NCBI RefSeq assembly: GCF_020379485.1
Contig: NC_063438.1
Coordinates: 8,570,335 to 8,634,334 of the forward strand
Source of the DNA: Brassica napus
Taxonomy: Eukaryota; Streptophyta; Magnoliopsida; Brassicales; Brassicaceae
DNA: 64,000 bases
Reading direction: 5' to 3'
A program made the translations under genes and the position numbers. The notes beneath the pieces were generated by a model. That model was not told where the DNA came from and did not search any database. It was given only the letters and a program-made list of their open reading frames with translations. Shown here piece by piece: positions 32,912-45,029 of this stretch (position 1 is the stretch's first letter; the number at the start of each line of letters is the position of its first letter).

Positions 32912-33230
32912 CTTTGTTTTTTCTTAGCCTCTTGAGTGGGGGAGGTGATAAAGATAAGAGAGAAACGTCTCTTCTTGGTTTATGTAGAGATGTGAGTGGA
33001 GGCTCTAAGCTTGGACATTTCAAATGAAAACATTCGCTGACGTCACTCAAACCCTCCCTCAGCAGTAGATGATAAAGACTGGGCTGATGTTTAGATTTTA
33101 GAAAATGGTTGGTGGTGAATCGTCAAGGGTAACAATATTAATTTTCTATTTGCAAATAGATGGATGTGTATATAGGATAAATTGTCTACATAAAAGCTGG
33201 GAATTATTGAAACTCTCTATTTTTTTTTCC
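32912..33230. promoter_or_regulatory. Promoter region of CSLE1 copy A / 3' flank of copy B
   Basis: The only DNA between the two tandem genes, 319 bp. It must carry both the 3' end of copy B and the promoter of copy A. It includes CTGACGTCA (about 33037), a TGACG-type element. Motif-based only. Confidence 0.45.
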
Positions 33231-35725
33231 TTACAGAAACACAATAAAAGTGCAAGCAGATAAAGCTAAGACAACTGACTTGACTGTCACCATCACTGGC
33301 ATCTTCCCTTTGTCTTTCCTCAACAGCATGCCTTGGTATAAAGGCCAGTTTAGTACCACAAGCAATCCTGTTATAACAAACTGCAAACCCATTGTCAAAT
33401 CTCCTCCAGCCTCTCTAGAAGTAGTCATCATCAGTCTCATAACCGCTGCGGCAAAGCAGAAGAGATTGAGCATGCCGAGTGTTCCGAGGAGGAGAAACAT
33501 GGGAGACTCCACTCCAAACTCCATTACCTCTTTCTCGTATCTCTCTGCTGCTTCTTCTTCAGCTACTTTCGCTGTGATCACAAACGCAGACTCCGAAACC
33601 CCAAGTTTCTTCAGAATTGTGTCCGTGAATCCGAAAAGAAAGGAGCTTGTTCTTCTGTAAAGCCACATCCTTTGCTCGTTCCACCATCCACGTAAAGTTC
33701 CTCCGCACCACAAGAACTCGGCTAGGCTGTAAGTATTAACTGCGATAGCCACGTAACCAAACGGGATAAACCACCAGCTCCAGACCTTTGGAAACAGAGG
33801 AATGCCTTTAAAGAGACAGAGAGAAGTCAAAAGAGAGTAAAGAAGCACAGGTACTGAGCTTGGAGCCCAGAGGCAATAGCAACAGTAACCAAGGATCAAT
33901 CCAAAACTGATCTTTCCTTGGGCATACCAAACCGGACTATACTCTGAAAGCAGAATCTGAAAGTCTCCCTCTGACCATCTCTTCTGCTGCACCAGCATCT
34001 GATGCAAATTAGTAGGCGCTACCCCAAGAAAAGCTTCCTTTTTAGGGGTCAGGTAAGCTGATTTCCACCCGCGGCATTGAATGGCTAAACCGGTAATTAC
34101 ATCCTCTACCGGGCAACCGTATTTCACACCCATCTGCCATGGTAACAACGTTTACTTGTGGTACAAGAAACAGATTGAGTAAGTGAAGACTTATTAATCA
34201 CTGCCTTACCTCCTTTCCCCATTCAGAGCCTTTTTCGTATGTGCAGCTTGCAAGAGACTTAATCTTCTCAGCCTCTACAATTTCATCTTCTTCTTCTTCT
34301 TCCTCTCCATACTTTCTTCCACAGATAACATCTCTTCTGTGAAAGCAGCCTGTCCCAATGTATAACGGTCCACCATTTCCGTCCAATCCATTAAACTCCA
34401 CCTTTGTTTTCACATCCCAAATGACAAAAGGTTAGGTAGCAGCAGAATCAATAATACTATCAAAGCATCCAGAATCCTTACATGTGCTATTACTCGCATC
34501 ATGCTTCCGTACAAATCATTCCTTGTAAGATTATCATAAAACTGTGGGAACTGCACGAAAGCAATCTCTTTTCCCTCTTTCTCATCAAGTAGAATGCAGA
34601 GCGCTTCGAGTGCTGACTTTGAGTTGTTTGCGTACATATCACAGTCCAAGTTAAGTATGATTCTCCCGCACGTGATCTTCGAAGACACCCTCAGCTGTCA
34701 AAGAAACAACCATATCAAAAGAATCAGAGCAGCGTTGTAGTAGTATCGGAGAATGGTTATATGACTTGTTGAACAAGGAAGCATTACCAATGCGTTCATG
34801 GAACCAGCTTTGTAGTGATGGTGATGCTCAGGTCTCTTCTCTCTCGATAGGTACACCAGTGTTGGTATTGCTACTGTGTTAACTTTTCTTCCGTCTATCA
34901 AAATCTGATGAATGAAACAAATAAACTCAGACTCTGTTTCTAACAGAACATAACTAAAATACTTACTTGAAGAATGGTTGCGTGGTTTCTTTGAGTGGCG
35001 TCAGAATCCCACTGCGAAAACCCCTCACGGCACTTCAACCGCGCCTCCTCGGGTACTCGCCGTAGTTTCGTCGCCGTTTCAATCCTAGCCGCCATCTCTC
35101 TATACAGCTCAGCCACCTCGGAGTCAAGAACATTTGACTTGGAAGAAAAGTAAGCGCCAGGGGATCTCGGCTCCACGTCGAATCTCTTACAGAACGTAAC
35201 CCATGTTTTAGCAAACTCAGCTGCCTCCGCGAGAGCGTAGAACGTGAGCTGAGAGCCACCGTCGTCCGAGAGATACACCGCTAGTTTCTCCGGTGGGTAA
35301 TCGAGAGCCATCACGGATAACACTGTGTTGACCACCATCAACGGCGGCTCAATCACCGGATCCGCCGTGCAAACGTAAACGTCGAGCCTCGGGAGATCGT
35401 TACCGTATCTCCGGGAGAGTCTATCGGTGAAGGTGGATCGCCAAACCGGATTCCAACGGAGAGACTGCACGACAAGCCAATACAAACCGAACCAGATCTC
35501 CAAAATTAGCATAACCAACCAAATTAACAGAAAGAAACCGGTTCGGTTCTCATCTTTCTCTAACGGTTCGACCACTCTGTAGAACCAAATACAACAGATG
35601 CACCCGAAAACCGAGGCCGCAAGAAAACGAAACGCAATCAGTCCTCCGGTTCTCCTCCTGGTCGCGAAAAGCGGTTCACGGTCGCCTTCATGAGCCGAGC
35701 TAAACCGGTTATCTTCTTTTGCCAT
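33231..35725 (-). CDS. CSLE1: Cellulose synthase-like E1, copy B (intact)
   Basis: Five exons (34967-35725, 34788-34904, 34482-34694, 34210-34401, 33231-34133) join in frame to 727 residues, close to the Arabidopsis CSLE1 length of about 730. Two N-terminal membrane helices (VFGCICCIWFYRVV; LLIWLVMLILEIWFGLYWL) precede the cytosolic GT-2 domain with all catalytic motifs: DDGGS, NLDCDMY, PVEDVITG and QQKRW. A bundle of C-terminal helices follows (ISFGLILGYCCYCLWA onwards). It is a Golgi or endomembrane glycosyltransferase using a nucleotide sugar to build a wall polysaccharide; its exact product is unknown. The start chosen is MAKEDNRF; an upstream in-frame ATG at 35791 is discussed separately. 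The last two exons of copy A are fused here at IPLFPK/VWSWW. Arabidopsis has one gene (At1g55850). Confidence 0.92.
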
Positions 35726-35760
35726 TTTTGTTTGTTTTCTTTGAAGAGGATAAGAGAAAC

Positions 35761-35789
35761 GTCTCTCTCTCTCTCTCTCTCTCTCTCTC
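35761..35789 (-). repeat. (GA)n microsatellite in CSLE1 copy B leader
   Basis: About 14 GA units on the coding (minus) strand, 36 bp upstream of the MAKEDN start codon. The tract lies in an in-frame extension that begins with an ATG at 35791 and would encode alternating Arg and Glu. GA-rich leaders are common in plant genes and can bind GAGA-type factors. Confidence 0.9.
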
Positions 35790-36041
35790 ATGGGTTGGAG
35801 TAATAAGAGAGCCTTAAGTAGAGATTAGTCGAGAGGCCGTAGGTGTCATTTTGGAGATAATAGTCAAAAAAGGAACGTTGATATCGAGGTCGTCGCTGAC
35901 CTCATTGGAATCGTCAGCATGTATGTGTCTTCTTCACACAAATGATGACAGGTAGGCGTCAATGATCAAAGATTATACTTCTTAAAACCCAACTTGTTAG
36001 TATATGAGATGACATCTCTGAGGCGGCCGCTAAAGAAAGAA

Positions 36042-39000
36042 TCTAACCTATACTAAAAGGTTATATGAGCATCAGAGAGTGTGTCCACGTAGGACAATTA
36101 AATCAGCCAATCAGGAGGTTTCTCTACGACACGTCAGACACGCGATGACAAACCTTATTTTCCCAAAATCGAATCTGGGACCCTTTCTCTTCGTCTTCTC
36201 CGTCGTCTTCGTTTCAGGCATTACCACAATTCAATTACCATCCGTAACTCCTGAATTTAATGCGGTTAAGTCCTTTGGAGTCCCTCTCCTTCCCTCCTTA
36301 TACATAGCTTCAGTGTGAAGCTAGCTATTGAGGATATACTGTTGATCTTCTCTTGGCTTGGCCTCTCCACGACCTTTGGTTTACGGACGGAAGCGATTAT
36401 CACCGCCGACGTTTTTCAGGAATCACTTGGTCACTGTTGACTATCACCGTCGCTGATCGACGTCTCCATTCACACCGTTATTTTTGGTGGCGCTAAGTTC
36501 AACCCTTCCGGTCACGCAGCCTTCTATGCAGCCGATATCCCGAGTATACCCTTCTTCCCTTGACTATCAGATTGCCTGCTCAGATATACTACTAATCTAA
36601 GATCCAAAACATATTTGAAATTTCTGGACTTTGAGTCTCAAGTTTGCGTTCACTTGGGCACCGTTAGGTTTTACTGGGTTATCTTAGAACTTGAAAAAAC
36701 AAAAATACGTTATTTTGGTATTTGTTTTGCATACGTTTCTTATATTTATACTGCTCGGTGATTGTTTGTCTAGATTAGTACATCAAAGAAAGATGAAGAC
36801 ATAATTTTTTTTATTTTGATCGAGCATGTTTTTTAAATCTTTAACTAGCAGAATTTGACTCTCTGCTCAGACTTTTTTTTGTCTTGGGTATATGATAGGA
36901 AACTTTAATAAAATCTCTTTCCCCTTGCAGAGTGGATGAGCACCTGAGCGGATTCAATCGGAATAAGTTTTTAAATTGTAATCGAGAAGGAGAAGCAGCT
37001 GTCTTCAGGGAATTTCTTACTCATGCTTCAGAAGGTCTATTTGTACTTGACCCTATGTCATACAGACTTACAGTGCATTGCCCGTTAGGTTATCACTTTC
37101 CTTAGTTATTCGTTCTATCTGTTCCACTCATTCAAATAGGGATACCCATCTCAGAGAAAGGAACACGCGGATCAACTCATGGAGAAATTGTTACAATCAG
37201 TCACTACATTTTCTCTGGACTATGAAAAAAATGTTAAAATATTGACTCATGGGTAACATCCGTTATGGTGTAGTCTTTTAATGTCACAGAACCTGATCAG
37301 AAAGTTTGTTTAGAACTTGAACTTGACGGAGCAGCCGTGCAGGTTATGAGCTGTGTTTGACACTAAAATGGAAACCATGAGATCTTGAAATGGATCGATA
37401 ATATCTCAGCAGACTGTTGTATTCATGTTACCTGCATTCTGTGGTCAAGTTTCCTCGCTATTTATGCATGCTTATGGCTATCGTGTCAAACATCTACTAA
37501 GCAAACTAAACCTTTTTTCCTTCACCATATCTTGGTTTTTCTTATTACACAGTAGCAAAGCATCCTCACGTTTTCTTTTCCCTTATGCATAGAGTAACCA
37601 TATTTCTTGATTAATGCTGCTTAGTGATGCAATGTTCCTGTAAATTTAGGTTTTTCCTAAGGTCATGTGTATGTTTTATCTGACTTGGAGTCATGCATAT
37701 GGAGATGGTTCAAAAATCAGGGAATTCGTTTCTAGACTTCAAATATGAAATGTGTCTCTCCGTTTCAGGGAAAGTGTTTGTTTAGCATTCACTTTAGTTT
37801 ATTAAATGCGGAAACTAAACTGATATTGAGTGGCTTAAGTTTGGGGATTGTCTCTTTGTTCCCTTTATGTAATAGATGTGCTCTGCATTGGTAATTCTAC
37901 CATAAGTTTGTTATGACTTATTGAGTTCTTTATCAAGTTTTGAAATCATTAAGTTTATTTTTGAATGTAAATGCTCTGTTTGTGAGCATTCAAGACTTTC
38001 ATTCTTGTGCATATTGTCATGGTGCCCACAAGAAAAGTTCACGTCTGATATGTTTATTCGTGCCATCTTTTGATTCAAATTTCACACTTTTGTGTTTCTC
38101 ATTATTGCTTAATCAACCTAGAACTTGAGGATCGCATGCCCGTCGGCTCCGGTGTTGTTTTTACATCGCCTATTCCCGGATTCCTACAGTTTGCTAGGAA
38201 CATCTGTAGAGAATCCATGTAACCTTTCTACACTTACCTTCAGGTAGAACTTTGATGGATCTTATTGATGCTGCTCACTCAGACCAATAGGTCTTGCGTG
38301 AGGTCATCTGGAGCAGCTCAAGGGATGGATTATGTGAGGTGGTAGAGGCTTTGGTTCACCGGTAGAAGCTCTCTTCAACTATCTAGGATCTGAATTTTGG
38401 AATACATTTGCATTATTTATGTTAAATATATATATAGCATGCGCATACACCGTACGTTTCAACACAGTTTAGTTCCTCATCAGCTTTGTCGTACAAAGAA
38501 GTTTTTAATTGAGTTTATTTAAGTGCAGCTATGTTTTTTGCTGTTCTATGTTCTTTATTATTAAAAAAATATCTCAACATTCCTACTCAATACCAAAGAA
38601 ATAACTCAAACCACAATTTAGCATTTGAGATTTACTCGCCTGATAACAAATATACACCTATCAGTGTTACAAGAAAAAACAAGTATACAACTATCTCGGT
38701 GATTGGAATATCCAACCATAACTTATATTCTTTGATTATATAGCTAGAGGTTGGTTGATTTAAAATACTAATTGATTTTATTTAGAGACATGAGAGGATT
38801 ATTCTAATAAACTCTGATAATTTCTTCACAATCAACACCTGCAAAAAATGAGAGCACCAAGCAGCACATTTTCTATGTTTTCAGTTTTGTTAATAAATTC
38901 ATGATTTTTTTCACATATCATCATGGAAGGTTCCATATTTAAAATTAACAAAAACGATGGGCAACCATATTTAAAATGAATATATAATCAAGACTGATTA

Positions 39001-40897
39001 AAAAAATTTAGTTTGGAAAAAAAAAGAAATAACAACATAAAAGGTACTTATTTTCTCTTAACCATGGACTTTCACACTCAATCAAATAATTCAAGTATTT
39101 TATCACCAACTTTTCAAAAAATAAACCAAACTAACATAAAAAAACAAAAACACATGTATCATATGTAGTGAAAGAAACAAAAAAAAATATTTGAAAATAA
39201 ATTTTCTTATAATGTTACAATTTTAATGTTTATGTTCATATGCCCAACAGTACTAAACAATTCAGATCCAACTTCTCTGAAGAAAATGACAACCATTAAA
39301 ATTAATAACGGTAAAAAAACTAATGAATAAATTACAATTAATGTTAACAAGAAAACTAAATTAAACATTTATAAATCTCATAACAAAGTAGAAACTGAAA
39401 ACGGAACACAAGCGAGATGAAAATCTTATTGCAAGAGAGATGATATTTTTAAATTAGGGCATATTATTTTATACAAAACTAATAAAATTGGATAGATAAA
39501 ACTATCATAGATATTAGGGGTGTATTATTAGGGGATTATTGTACAAAACTATCATAGATAAACGCTTAGAAATCATGATATATATTTTTATATATAATTA
39601 GTTTTAAGAAAACTATTTCGAAAATCTTATGGATGTATGTATATATATATATATATATATCAAATTTATGATAATATTTATAATAGTAAATAAAAGTACC
39701 AATATATTCAAGAAAAATGTATAACGTATAATTAAAAAATAAACATAAAACATCTTGATTTTTTGTCTCATTTTCTCTGTGATTTCTGAAGATTTAAAAA
39801 AGGAAATAAATGATTTTATGATATAAACACGAGATCTAACATTATTGTATTCAAATAAATGTGTGAAAATGAAATTAGAAAAGGTTGCATCATAAATCCT
39901 ATATAATCTCCAAATATAAAACTTACTATTAATGTGAAAATAAAGTCTATATTTGCACAGTAGAAAAAGACACAATGTTAAACAACCTAAGAATATAAAC
40001 AAACGAAAATATGTACACTGTCAATATAAAAATAGAACATAACTTCTAGCGTAATAATTGTATTAGAAAAACATAGTTAATGTAGACTGGAGTTAAATAT
40101 CATAACCCCCAACAATGATATACGAAAATGATTTTTTTTTAAAAAACTACGTAACTTTACACATAATATATAACCAAATTTAGAAAACAAATTCCCCGCA
40201 TCGGTTATTTTAAAGAGGAAATTTTGAAGATGAAAAGAAAAAATGGATAAGCTATACTGAAAAAATAGTCAATTCAAGTCTGATCGCTACTAGAGCATGA
40301 TTAATAATTCACTATAGGATTTAGGTTCCTTTCAAAGACAAAAAATTTAACCGATATTTTTTCCACAATGTATCCCTCAACAAATTACCACATTTTTGAC
40401 ATTGAAAAAATATGTGGGGATTGTTATTATTTTAAAAGGATAAAACAAATTTTTTCTTCAAACAAGATAATCACAAAACAAACACAATTATTTAGATTTA
40501 TCCTTCTTGAACATCATTTTTACTTTATGTTTAAATTTTAACTAAATTAACTTTGTTACAACTATCTGCTTTTTATTATACTTTTATTGAATTGATCAGT
40601 CACAACCATTTATGCTATTTCACTTTGAACTAAGCAACTTCAAAATAAAATACATTACGGTCGCTAAACATAATAAAAAGTATACTATATGGTGATTATA
40701 TAATTATGGTTGTCTCACCCTATGGTCGCTAAACATCTGCTCTTATCTCGACTGGAAACAAAATGTCATTCTCTTTCAACTTATTTCCATCTTCATATTT
40801 TTAAACATATTTTATTTACTAAGACCATAAAATAAATTATAAATTCATTTAGAAATAAAACACATGGATCCGGCGCGTAGCGCCGGAAAATCACTAG
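36042..40897 (+). mobile_element. Helitron, 4.9 kb, no helicase seen
   Basis: The 5' end is TCTAACCTATACTAAAAGG after an A. The 3' end has a perfect 7-bp stem, CCGGCGC/GCGCCGG with GTA loop (40870-40886), then 7 bases and CTAG at 40894-40897, followed by T. This fits plant Helitron rules exactly. The first 300 bp carry TCCACGTAGGAC and a CT-rich leader-like stretch. No Rep/helicase ORF was seen; the interior is AT-rich with short ORFs only, so it is non-autonomous. It contains an AT microsatellite at about 39637-39660. Confidence 0.82.
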
Positions 40898-41124
40898 TAA
40901 AATATAAATATAAATAATATAATGCTAAAGCTAATGTTTTCTTAGCACATGGTAGGTGATGATATAGTCAAGGACTCAAGTATCAATGGTCGAGTGCACC
41001 GATCCAGACATGGTTTCATTAAAGAACACTGATAAAACTGCAATAACAGACTTCATGAAAGAAGGTACTTTTTGTCCATTAAGTACAACTGTTGGTAGAA
41101 TCTTTCTCTAGATAGAAAGAATCA

Positions 41125-41140
41125 AGATCACATGATTTTT
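41125..41140. repeat. LINE target-site duplication, left copy
   Basis: AAGATCACATGATTTT, identical to 46945-46960. The last four bases may overlap the poly-T tail, so the true duplication is 12-16 bp. Confidence 0.9.
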
Positions 41141-41378
41141 TTTTTTTTTGAACGTAATTTCATATTTAAATTGCAGGAAAAAAATCAAATGATACAAGCC
41201 TTCCAGCTAGTGTTTTTGGCTCAACCAGTCCAGTTAATCGGCCCAAAAGATTAAGTACCCAAATCAAAGATCCTAATTGCCTTTAGAGTAAAACTAGGCC
41301 TTAGCCCAAATTAGAAAAATCGAGAAGATGAAACGGACGAAGGTTCGTGTCGTTGAATCCAATGAAGCTGGTGAAGAT

Positions 41379-44300
41379 TCAAGCAAGCCATTGTTGCATC
41401 ATCTTTGAGGAAAGTCGAGGACTTCTTTCACGGTAGCTGATAATTCTGTCTCGTATTTGTCGATCAATCAGCCTAGTCAGCACATCAACAGATCGAAACA
41501 TATTACAGTGAAGGCGATTGTTTCTTTTCTGCCAAGTCCATGAGATGCAGCATTGCCAAGTTAGTAGGATCAATCTTCCTCTCCAGTTACGACTATGATA
41601 CGATTGAAGTTGTGTTGTGATATCATTCCATTGTTGTTGAGGATCCAGACTGCAACGACGAGCTAGAGGGAACCACAAGCTCCACGAATAAGGACACAGA
41701 AAGTAGAGATGATCACGAGACTCTGGAGAGGAGTTACAGAGCAAGCAAGTTGGTGAAGTTTGGAGTCCCCAGCTCAGTAACCTGTCTCTTGTGGGAAAAC
41801 GATTCAGAAGAAATAGCTAACAGAGGAAGGAATGCTTTGGAATCCCTCCGACTATCCAGACAATATGAACCCAAGGAACATTTTCTCCATGTCCAGATAA
41901 GATTGCATAAACTTTACCTGTTGAGAAGGTTGTTTCAATATTACCCTCCAGTTCCCATTCGTAAAAGTCCTCTTCTGTTGTCAATTCTACTGTAGTTAGG
42001 AAAGCGTGGAGCTGCAGCTGTTTCTCCGATCGTGGATGTGGCAGGTTCCAATGATTGTTTCTGAAGAGGGAAGACAGAGTGGCATTTTCTCGGATTCCCA
42101 GAGAGAAGTTCAAGTCTGTCGCTAGATAACTTTTCAGACAGCCAAAAGATGACCAGTTATCAGTCCAGAAGCGGCAAGTTTCTCCATTCCTTACTCTCAG
42201 TTTAATCTACTCATAGATCTCACTTCTCAGTTTGAGTAATTTTTTTACTAACCAGGAGTTCCTTGTGCTTGGTTTTACTGTCCAGAATGAGTTAAGATCG
42301 CCATTGAGCACCGTTTCTGTGAACCAAGCAACCCATATCGAACCAGCTTCAAAGAAGAGCAGCCATATCAATTTTAATATACAAGCTTTGTTCCAAATCT
42401 CAAGGTTTCTAACTCCAAGTCCTCCTTTTGTCTTCGGTTTTGTCACCACCTCCCAACTAACCCTTGCTGTGTGTCGATCTTCAATATTTCCTTTCCACAG
42501 AAAAATCCACATAGCGAGTTGATTCGTTTGATGCAAGCTTTCGGAAGCACGAAGGATGAACACCAGAAATTAGTTATTCCAGCAATGACGGTCTTGATAA
42601 GCAGGAGGTGTCCCGCAAATGATAAGGCTCTTACTCTCCATGAGTTGAACTTCCTTTTCACTTGTTGTATCAAAACTTCACAGTTGAGTAATGTAAGCTT
42701 TTTTGTGCACAGGGGCACACCAAGGTACCGGGAGCGATCCTTGCGGCATGCCAGTGGTGAATTGGATAAGATCACGTTCTGCGTCCGACAACCCCGATGA
42801 GAAGAACGAGGACTTCTGACACTCACTGCCAAACCGGAACGAAGCTCAAATTCCTTAAGTACTTGTAGAACAGCTTGGAGAGACTGGAAAGAGCCATCCA
42901 AGAAGATTAGGAGATCGTCAGCAAACAGAGATGAGTCATTCTGGCTGATTCACATCGTAGATGATATTTGAACTTCAATTCTTTAGCAGCTTGGTTCAGC
43001 ATGAGCGATAAGTTATTGAGGGCAATGACAAACAGATAGGGAGATAGAGGATCCCCTTGGCGCAGTCCCCTTCTACCTTTGAAGAATCCATGTACAGCTC
43101 CATTGTAGCCTAGAGAAAAACTCGTAGTGCAGACACACGCTCTCAGCCATCCAATAAACTTCTCAGGTAAACCCAACCCTTTTAAGCAGTTGAATAGAAA
43201 GTCCCATGATAAAGTATCAAATGCTTTTCTTATATCAACTTTGACTGTAATTCTGGGAGTGTCTGATCTTTTATGATATCCATTTATCAGCTCAGAAACC
43301 AAGACCGTATTCTCAACCAGAAGCCTTCCTTTGACAAAGGCGGTTTGATTGGGGACAATGAGAGAAGAGAGAATTGGCTTCAGTCTCTTCACAAGAAGTC
43401 TGGATATAGTTTTATAAACGGTGTTCAAGCAAGAGATAGGCCTGTAATCAGTGATGAGAGAAGCGCCAGGCCGCTTTGGTACCAGTGAGGGATCGTGGAA
43501 TTAGCTGCAGTTGGCAGATAAGATGAAGTGAAGAACTGGATAATAGATGCAATAACCTCAAAGCCTAGAATATCCCACGCTGCTTTATAAAACCCAGAGG
43601 TTAATCCATCCGGCCCTGGGGCCTTATTTGGGTTTAGCCTCAGTAGGACTCTTGAGATCTCTTCACTCGTGGGAAGAAGAATCATAGTCTGAGCTTCCTG
43701 ATCCGAGCACATGTAGAGAGTGAGGGACTGAAACCAAGTCGGAGGAGAAGGTAGAGTTGTTGGAGGGAGCAAAAGGGGGCCAATGATAGATTGAAAATGG
43801 CGAATGGCATGAGATGACATTTGCAGGGGATCCAAGATCACCTCACCCGATGGAAGATGGAATGATCTGATTGTGTTGTAGTTCAATCTTACTTGGACAA
43901 CTCTATAAAAGTAAGCCGTATTCTGATCTTCTTCTTTCAACCAATTAATTCTTGATCTCTGTCTAAAGTAGCATTCTTCTATGATCCTTAGAAATTGCCA
44001 CTTCTGAAGCAGTTCTTTCTCCTGTTCAAACAACAATGTGGAAGGCGAGTTGAGGTACTGTACCTGCACAGCTTGTAACAAACAGTTAGCTTCACTCACT
44101 CTCTTTTGAATTTGTGAAAAAATTTCTCTGTTTAAACATTTTAGCTCCCTTTTGATTTGTTTTTGCTTCCAGCACAGGTCGGAGAGATTAGTCACTAGGC
44201 TTCCCGCTTCAGTCCACGCTTGCAAGACCACTTGGTGAAAGTCAGGGTGTTTTGTGAGATAGTTATAGAATCGGAAGGGTTTGGTTCCAGAGGTGGGTAT

Positions 44301-44999
44301 TTTGAAAGCTAAGTCAACAAGGCATGGGCTGTGGTCAGAGAAAAGAGGAGGCATGAAGTACGTAGAGAACTGGGGGAAAAGGTGGAGGATAAGGCTAGTG
44401 ATGAGAAGACGGTCGAGTTTTTTGGCAATAGGATCATTGGGGTGGTGATTGCTCCAAGTGAAGGTAGGACCTTGGTATCTCAAATCGAACAGTTCCAGTT
44501 GAATTAAACAGTCCCGTAGCTCAAACATTTGTGGAGACAGCGAATTTACTGCTAGAACAGAATGCTCAGCAGGATGCACAATCTGGTTGAAGTCTCCACC
44601 CACCATCCAAGGGGCAGAATGAAGATCTAGGGATTGATGCAAGTTCATGAGATCCACCCAAAGATCAGTGCGCTCACTTCTTGTATTTGCAGCATAAATG
44701 GCAGTATAAATAAACACTGGTGAGCCTGGGATATTGACTTCACAGGTTAAAGATTGGCGGGACTGATGTATAACCTGGACTGAGACAGAGGGCTTCCAGA
44801 TCAACACAATTCTACCATCTTCATCAGACGCATGATTAGAGGTAAACTTCCAACCATTGCAGAGTTTTCCCATTAAGTGACTTAGATTAGGATCCTTGAT
44901 ATGGGTTTCCAAAAGAGAACCAAAAATAGGCTGATGGCTACTAACTACTAAGCCAATCACAAAAAAGCTGATGTTTGTCCTGGTCATTTAGGCCACAGA
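41379..44999 (-). pseudogene. LINE ORF2: endonuclease/reverse transcriptase, several frameshifts
   Basis: ORF2 would start near 45030 at MYSKLIFWNVCGLN, the usual APE-endonuclease opening, but a 7-bp duplication (TTAGTAG twice, about 44938-44951) puts a stop in frame soon after. The endonuclease continues in 43425-44987 (VGGDFNQIV, FSDHSPCLV), then the reverse transcriptase (KAPGPDGLTSGFYKAAWD). Another shift near 43430 leads to FVKGR, VDIRKAFDTLSW and QGDPLSPYLF in 42907-43428. The FADD catalytic box lies in yet another frame at about 42920. A C-terminal zf-RVT-like segment is spread over 41379-42563. Retroelement polymerase; inactive as it stands. Confidence 0.88.
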
Positions 45000-45029
45000 C
45001 ATTCCAAAAAATAAGTTTACTATACATAG

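Noticed and set aside
39613..40002. 129-residue ORF on the minus strand with hydrophobic stretches
   Set aside because: Sits in AT-rich Helitron interior; Ile, Phe and Tyr richness follows from composition and no family is recognised.
41750..42800. Plus-strand ORFs inside the LINE
   Set aside because: They are reverse-strand shadows of ORF2; the retroelement reads on the minus strand.
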